Positions 5,995-9,619 of a DNA stretch of 9,619 nucleotides are shown here, piece after piece. The stretch is from an uncultured Ruminococcus sp. (GTDB lineage: Bacteria > Bacillota_A > Clostridia > Oscillospirales > Acutalibacteraceae): the NCBI GenBank assembly GCA_902773395.1, contig CACYEJ010000055.1, positions 1-9,619 on the forward strand. The letters are read 5' to 3'. The translations under genes were made by a program, and so were the position numbers. Position 1 is the stretch's first letter. Each line of letters starts with the position of its first letter. The notes under the pieces were generated by a model, which was not told where the DNA came from, made no database searches, and was given only the letters and a program-made list of their open reading frames with translations.

Positions 5995-6034
5995 AAAACA
6001 TGTATATTTTACCTTGATAAAATATACATGTTTT
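5995..6034 (-). terminator. Strong hairpin with 16-bp perfect arms, probable bidirectional terminator
   Basis: AAAACATGTATATTTT (5995-6010) and AAAATATACATGTTTT (6019-6034) are perfect inverted repeats around an 8-base loop. On the minus strand the stem ends in CATGTTTTTGTTAT, giving a U-tract that would end transcripts coming from the NAD operon or the small ORF at 6061. On the plus strand it ends CATGTTTTATTAG. No converging plus-strand gene needs it. It sits just upstream of the bioY promoter and so insulates bioY. Confidence 0.7.
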
Positions 6035-6060
6035 ATTAGTTACGATTATACTCGAAAGCG

Positions 6061-6180
6061 TTAAGATTTAGCATTTTTCTTTCTCAGAGCGGCAATTCGC
6101 AAGCTCTTGACTGTTTTGCTTGGTAAAGAAAAAATATTGTTATGGTGATTGTTTTTATTTTTTGATACTTGATCTATCAT
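6061..6180 (-). CDS. Candidate small basic peptide ORF (39 aa)
   Basis: An ATG-initiated frame (6178-6180) ends at TAA (6061-6063), 26 bases before the strong hairpin. The peptide starts MIDQVSKNKN, has an Asn/His-rich stretch, and ends in a basic, partly amphipathic tail (SKTVKSLRIAALRKKNAKS). The frame stays open upstream to 6249 through 24-bp tandem repeats that encode 8-residue repeats of the type T-K-Q-x. I see no Shine-Dalgarno sequence before the ATG and recognise no family. It may be a real small gene, the tail of a decayed gene, or chance. Confidence 0.3.
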   Translation of the reverse strand: MIDQVSKNKNNHHNNIFSLPSKTVKSLRIAALRKKNAKS

Positions 6181-6227
6181 AGTTTGTTTAGTTTCGCTGA
6201 GGGTAGTTTGTTTCTCTACGCTGATTT
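6180..6227. repeat. Two tandem 24-bp imperfect repeats
   Basis: Copies at 6180-6203 and 6204-6227 share TAGTTTGTTT and CGCTGA at the same offsets (17 of 24 positions identical). A partial third copy (TTTGTTTCG, then CAGCG) follows to about 6240. CGCTGA (6219-6224) can also pair with TCAGCG (6234-6239). The period is a multiple of three and the minus-strand frame stays open through it. Confidence 0.55.
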
Positions 6228-6240
6228 GTTTCGTCAGCGA

Positions 6241-6296
6241 GCATGGGTTCTACCCCTGCACCTCGCAAACTTTTGAAAAAGTTTGATCAAAACTTT
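6241..6296. repeat. Palindromic intergenic element after nadE
   Basis: CAAACTTTT (6266-6274) pairs perfectly with AAAAGTTTG (6277-6285). The latter, extended to AAAGTTTGATC (6278-6288), can instead pair across GATC with CAAAACTTT with one bulged base. The flank GGGTTC / ACCCC with CTGCACC (6245-6262) resembles dispersed intergenic repeats I associate with Ruminococcaceae genomes; that recognition is from memory. The element lies 40-90 bases after the nadE stop and may act as a 3'-end stem. Confidence 0.45.
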
Positions 6297-6334
6297 AATA
6301 TGCTAAATCTTTTAGACTTTGAGTATAATTATTC

Positions 6335-7054
6335 TCATGGCTCAAAGCAGGGCATAAGCTCCAGCTTGAATTTATTTCTCTCGTGCATAGCGTCAATGCG
6401 TTCTTTGGTAGCTTTATCTTCTATATGACCGGTTCTCAGATATTCATCAAGAACGGCATAGGTAAAGCCAAGATTGTCCTCGTCTGTTTTGCCGCAAAGT
6501 CCGTCAATCGGGGGTTTTTCAACAAGATGCTCCGGTACGCCCAGCTCACGTCCAATAGCCTTTACCTCTGCAACGGTGAGATTCGCAAGAGGACTGAAAT
6601 CTCCGGCTGCATCGCCGTATCTTGTGGAGTAGCCTACCCAATCCTCTGAAAGATTGCAGGTATTGGCAACTCTTCCGTTACAGCTTTGCGAAACTGCATA
6701 AAGCGTACTCATTCGGATTCTCGGCGGGAGATTCGTTACCGACTGAGTGGAAAGCTCCAGAGGGATTGACTTCTTCAATGCAGCAACCGTATCTCCTATA
6801 TTGACAACATAGTACTTGATACCCAAATGATTAACTAAATCATATGCGAACTGAATATCAAACTGCTCGCCGCTTGGCATAAGAACTCCGATTACTCTTT
6901 CCTTTCCCAACGCCGCAGCACAGAGAGCTGCCACAACAGAGCTATCCTTGCCGCCGGAAATTCCAACTACAGCGTTGCAGTCTTTACCGTTCTCTTCAAA
7001 AAATTTTCTGATCCACTCGATACAATCATTTGTTACTTTTTTCACATCAAACAT
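6335..7054 (-). CDS. nadE: NH3-dependent NAD+ synthetase NadE
   Basis: Amidates nicotinate adenine dinucleotide to NAD+ with ATP and ammonia (cytosol). It has 239 residues and lacks the N-terminal glutaminase domain, so it is the ammonia-dependent form, slightly shorter than the usual 245-275. The PP-loop SGGKDSS lies at 33-39. NLPPRIRMSTLYAVSQ (108-123), NTCNLSEDWVGYSTRYGD (131-148) with the following AAGDFSPLANLT, and KPPIDGLCGKTDEDNLGFTY (180-199) match the family's NaAD- and ATP-binding regions. The start is ATG at 7052-7054, directly abutting the TAA of the upstream transferase gene; AAGGAG lies nine bases before it, inside that gene's last codons, so translational coupling is likely. 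It is the last gene of the NAD cassette, which implies that the pathway passes through deamido-NAD. Confidence 0.96.
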   Translation of the reverse strand: MFDVKKVTNDCIEWIRKFFEENGKDCNAVVGISGGKDSSVVAALCAAALGKERVIGVLMPSGEQFDIQFAYDLVNHLGIKYYVVNIGDTVAALKKSIPLELSTQSVTNLPPRIRMSTLYAVSQSCNGRVANTCNLSEDWVGYSTRYGDAAGDFSPLANLTVAEVKAIGRELGVPEHLVEKPPIDGLCGKTDEDNLGFTYAVLDEYLRTGHIEDKATKERIDAMHERNKFKLELMPCFEP

Positions 7055-8527
7055 TTAAAATTTCTCCTTATGCAAAATTTGTCTTATTTCTCTGAGCGTC
7101 TGTTCGGAAATCATCTTGCCGTCCTTGAATACAGTAACAAGCTTGTTATCCTTATCAGCTGTTGCTTCTGCCCATGTATGACCGTCAGTAAAGGTAAATT
7201 CGCCGTTATCGTCCTGTGTAACTATGCAGCAGCCTTTCTGAGATTTTTTGAATCCGCCGTCTTTCGGGTTCTTGAAAATCGGATACGGAACATTGTCGAT
7301 TTCGCAGTAGGTAGCCTTAATGCACGAAGAGAATGTGTCACGAGTAAACGGCTTTAGTATACCTTCCTCTTCAATACACTGCATTGAGAATGAACCGACA
7401 CCAAGCGCCACATTCGAACAAGCAAAGCCGTTTTCTGTAAGTATCTTGTATATCTCTTCGCAACGCTGAACGGTGATAGAATCTCCGTAAATAGCCTTTA
7501 CATGTGGGTCAAGAACCTTATAGCCCTTGCTGTTTACTGTTCCGCCAAATTCCTCCCAAAGCTTAAACACTGTTTTTGTTACAACCTCAACGCAATCGCC
7601 GGAATCACCTCTCATTAACATACAGCCTTTATGGTTCATAATCTCAGTACGAAGCTGCGGAAGCACGTTGTCTATAATATTCCAGTAGTCATACGAATCG
7701 AGAACAGCAGAAAAGCTTGTTTCGAGATAGATTTCCGTAAGCAAACGGCGAAGAAGCGTAATCTCGTCACCGTCTATCGCATAGTTGCTGCACATTACAG
7801 AATGTTCAGTACTCGGACTTCCAAATGCTACAGTTTCCTTTGTACAGTCACAGTTATAGTATTTTTCAAGATACGGAATTGTCGGAACTGTTGCTGTATT
7901 CAGAAACGACAGACACCAGCCTGCACCTGCTTTTATTGCAGACTCTGTACATTCCTCACCTCTAAAATCAAAAGCACCTAACGCCTTTGCCCTGTCGATA
8001 CTGTCATCACAGGTAAGGTCATAGTAGTGGTTGACAATCTGTCTATAGGTGTAGCCAACTGTTGCCGCAAGCATTGGGTGCCAGCTTTCAGCCGAAATAA
8101 AGCTTTCAAGCGACTGCGGCAGCCACGCAAAATCAGGGTGGGTATTTGTGATGCCAAACATCGGAACGTGCATAGGAACAAGCGAGCCTTCCGGAAGCGA
8201 CATAATCTCTATCGGCAGATAACCCAAGCGGTGAAGCTTCTCTATCTTGTCAATCTTGTAAGCCTTTGCACCGAGAGCAGCGTCCATAATCCTTCGGTAC
8301 TCGGAAATAACCTCATCAAAGTCACGGTTAAAGAATTCATCATTAAAGTAGTCTATCAAATATTTTTTGATATATCCCTGTAATCCAAACATTACTACTC
8401 TATCCCACATTTTAACACGACTCATTCTCGGTGTAAAGTAGGAAACGGATTTTGTAATATTTTTTGGCAGCATTTCTGCGTGAACTGCTTTATAGAAATC
8501 TATAAGAAGCATAGGATTAATTTTCAT
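7055..8527 (-). CDS. nadV: Nicotinamide phosphoribosyltransferase-like protein (NadV/NAMPT family)
   Basis: A 490-residue type II phosphoribosyltransferase of the NAMPT/NadV family (about 470-495 aa). By homology it joins nicotinamide to PRPP to give NMN. Alignable signatures: NPMLLIDFYKAVH (4-16), VSYFTPR, MFGLQGYIKKYL, FDFRGEE (186-192, the nicotinamide-contact Asp187), STEHSVM (catalytic His242), VLDSYDYWN (275-283), MRGDSGD (305-311; NAMPT has RPDSG), NSKGYKVLDPHVKAIYGD (332-349) and ALGVGSF (374-380). ATG at 8527 is chosen over a TTG five codons upstream because GAGGTG lies seven bases before it. It overlaps the preceding Prs-like gene by 11 bp. Because of that partner, it could instead be a nicotinamide ADP-ribosyltransferase like phage Namat, or use nicotinate. 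NAMPT-family membership is sure; the substrates are not. Confidence 0.88.
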   Translation of the reverse strand: MKINPMLLIDFYKAVHAEMLPKNITKSVSYFTPRMSRVKMWDRVVMFGLQGYIKKYLIDYFNDEFFNRDFDEVISEYRRIMDAALGAKAYKIDKIEKLHRLGYLPIEIMSLPEGSLVPMHVPMFGITNTHPDFAWLPQSLESFISAESWHPMLAATVGYTYRQIVNHYYDLTCDDSIDRAKALGAFDFRGEECTESAIKAGAGWCLSFLNTATVPTIPYLEKYYNCDCTKETVAFGSPSTEHSVMCSNYAIDGDEITLLRRLLTEIYLETSFSAVLDSYDYWNIIDNVLPQLRTEIMNHKGCMLMRGDSGDCVEVVTKTVFKLWEEFGGTVNSKGYKVLDPHVKAIYGDSITVQRCEEIYKILTENGFACSNVALGVGSFSMQCIEEEGILKPFTRDTFSSCIKATYCEIDNVPYPIFKNPKDGGFKKSQKGCCIVTQDDNGEFTFTDGHTWAEATADKDNKLVTVFKDGKMISEQTLREIRQILHKEKF

Positions 8528-9323
8528 AAGTAAACACCTCAATCTTATTATTTTCAGCTTTAAACAAGCTGTCTGTTGTAAATACTTTTTGAATCAGATC
8601 TCCTTTGAGAACCTCTCCCTCAAGAATCGTATTTTCACAATGTGAAATATACAGGTAAATCTCTTTTGCACCAAGCTCCTTTAGCTTTAAAGCACTGAAA
8701 TAAAACGTTCCGCCTCTGCTGGAAATGTCGTCCACTATAAGGACTTTGCTGTCTTTAATCTGCTCCGTCATACCGGAAACATCTAGTCCCTTAATCTGAC
8801 CGGTTGCCCAATCTCTTTTCTTAATGCCAAAAACAAACGGACGGTCAACAAGCTCCGAGTAACGTTTCATTGCTCCTTCGTCAGGATAAAACATTAATAA
8901 ATTATCATCTCCAATACAATTCACAACACGATTAATATACTCAATAGGCGACTTGATAATAATGTTGTTTATTAATGCTTCGCTTACGCTTGAATGTGGA
9001 TCAAGAACTGTAACAGACTGAAAGCCGAGGAAATTAATAATCTCCGCAAAATACTTTAGTGTGAAAACGTCCTCGTCTTTTTTCACTCTGTCCTGACGTG
9101 CATTTGGAATATAAGGCATATCAAGATGAACCTCAGACACACCATGCGACTGCAAATGACGAGTAAGATATATGAGAGCAGTAAGCTCTTCATTGCTTTC
9201 GAATTTCCATGTAATCTTTGCGGAGCGTTTAGTCTTGCAGTCAACGGGTACTGATTCCTTCATCAAGATTGCACCGTCCGGAAAATGCCCTATTCCAACA
9301 GGCTTATTGTTCAAATAAATCAT
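8517..9323 (-). CDS. prs: Divergent ribose-phosphate pyrophosphokinase-like protein
   Basis: A 268-residue homologue of PRPP synthetase (canonical length about 315), with the C-terminal end shorter. Recognisable elements: HFPDG (13-17), the ATP-site loop PYIPNARQDR (70-79), the metal-site histidine in VLDPHSS (106-112), PDEGAMKRY (147-155), the flexible-loop catalytic KKR (168-170), and the ribose-phosphate loop IVDDISSRGGT (196-206). In ordinary Prs that loop reads VDDxxDTGGT; here the D-T pair that helps hold the 5-phosphate is S-R. ATG at 9321-9323 is chosen because AGGAGG lies seven bases before it; an in-frame TTG 14 codons upstream falls inside the pncA end and has no such site. Being paired with the transferase downstream, it most likely makes its activated sugar: PRPP, or ADP-ribose pyrophosphate as for phage Adps. 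Confidence 0.85.
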   Translation of the reverse strand: MIYLNNKPVGIGHFPDGAILMKESVPVDCKTKRSAKITWKFESNEELTALIYLTRHLQSHGVSEVHLDMPYIPNARQDRVKKDEDVFTLKYFAEIINFLGFQSVTVLDPHSSVSEALINNIIIKSPIEYINRVVNCIGDDNLLMFYPDEGAMKRYSELVDRPFVFGIKKRDWATGQIKGLDVSGMTEQIKDSKVLIVDDISSRGGTFYFSALKLKELGAKEIYLYISHCENTILEGEVLKGDLIQKVFTTDSLFKAENNKIEVFTYEN

Positions 9324-9337
9324 TTGTAAACCTCCTA

Positions 9338-9619
9338 TCAACCAGTAACTACGATTTGACAGCATCTCATTGTGGCAAGCGCTGCGTTATGAGTTTCGGG
9401 AGTTACTCCGGCACAGCAGCTTGCATCTACAGTAATTGTGGTTTCCGGAAAATTCGCTTTCAAAATCAAAGCATTCGATACAACACAAATATCTGTGCAA
9501 AGTCCGATAAGTTCAATTTCAAAGCTTTCCTCTCCGCAGGCGGATTTTATTTTCTCCGGCAAATCCACTGAACCGAAGGTAATCTTCTCTACCGCTGTGT
9601 ACGGCTTTTTCTCCAAAGC
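9338..9619 (-). CDS. pncA: Nicotinamidase / isochorismatase-family cysteine hydrolase, C-terminal part (5' end outside window)
   Basis: The last 93 codons of a cysteine hydrolase, open to the right edge. Visible are AVEKITFGSVDL (probably carrying the catalytic lysine), the nucleophile region ELIGLCTDICVVSNALILKA (catalytic cysteine in TDIC, preceded by the family's cis-peptide pair), and VDASCCAGVTPETHNAAL, typical of clostridial nicotinamidases. The catalytic aspartate near the N-terminus is outside the window. Nicotinamidase would hydrolyse nicotinamide to nicotinate, feeding the deamido route that ends at NadE. The stop is 14 bases before the Prs-like start, with that gene's AGGAGG in the gap, so it belongs to the same operon. 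The isochorismatase superfamily is broad, so the substrate rests on context and motif style. Confidence 0.85.
   Translation of the reverse strand, partial: ALEKKPYTAVEKITFGSVDLPEKIKSACGEESFEIELIGLCTDICVVSNALILKANFPETTITVDASCCAGVTPETHNAALATMRCCQIVVTG

Noticed and set aside
6180..6296. CRISPR-like array in the nadE-bioY spacer
   Set aside because: The 24-bp copies are directly tandem without unique spacers and differ at 7 of 24 positions.
6335..9619. Idea that the NAD cassette lies in a prophage or defence island
   Set aside because: No phage structural, integrase, recombinase or known defence gene is in the window, and the neighbours (bioY, dapA-lysA, adhE) are ordinary housekeeping or metabolic genes with similar base composition.

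Overview
The window looks like a chromosomal segment of a low-to-moderate GC anaerobic Firmicute, most likely a gut Clostridia of the Ruminococcaceae/Oscillospiraceae type. The reasons are an AdhE-type fermentative dehydrogenase with a Rex-like operator, a lysine riboswitch, a DUF1540 cysteine-rich protein, an ECF-type BioY, good AGGAGG-type ribosome binding sites and AT-rich spacers. The genus is an inference. No phage, transposon, CRISPR, rRNA or tRNA gene was seen.

Layout: all genes but one lie on the minus strand, so the window reads biologically from right to left. At the right edge (9619 to 6335) is a tightly packed NAD cassette in the order pncA-like nicotinamidase (5' end outside the window), a divergent PRPP-synthetase-like protein, a NAMPT/NadV-like transferase and nadE. 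The junctions are a 14-nt gap, an 11-bp overlap and 0 nt, so the four are probably co-transcribed and translationally coupled. The pairing of a short, active-site-divergent Prs homologue with a NAMPT homologue resembles the phage NARP1 pair (Adps + Namat), which rebuilds NAD+ from ADP-ribose. Whether this cassette uses PRPP or ADP-ribose pyrophosphate is the most interesting open question here. It is followed by a 440-bp spacer (5894-6334) with a dispersed-repeat-like palindromic element, 24-bp tandem repeats, a candidate 39-codon small ORF and a very strong hairpin. Next is bioY (biotin uptake) with a clear promoter.

The middle (4382-5302) carries a plus-strand gene for a small single-pass membrane protein of unknown function, divergent from a DUF1540 gene. 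Then comes a lysine biosynthesis operon, dapA-lysA (first committed and last steps of the DAP pathway). It is preceded by a near-consensus promoter and a well-preserved lysine riboswitch with an intrinsic terminator, plus an extra leader hairpin just before dapA. lysA ends at an intrinsic terminator.

At the left edge (1-1247) is the N-terminal half of adhE, the bifunctional acetaldehyde/alcohol dehydrogenase. It has a sigma-A-type promoter and an 18-bp inverted repeat close to the Rex consensus in the leader, which suggests NADH/NAD+ control. The window thus couples redox and NAD functions (adhE/Rex, NAD cassette) with amino-acid and biotin supply, but there is no evidence that the separate units form one system.
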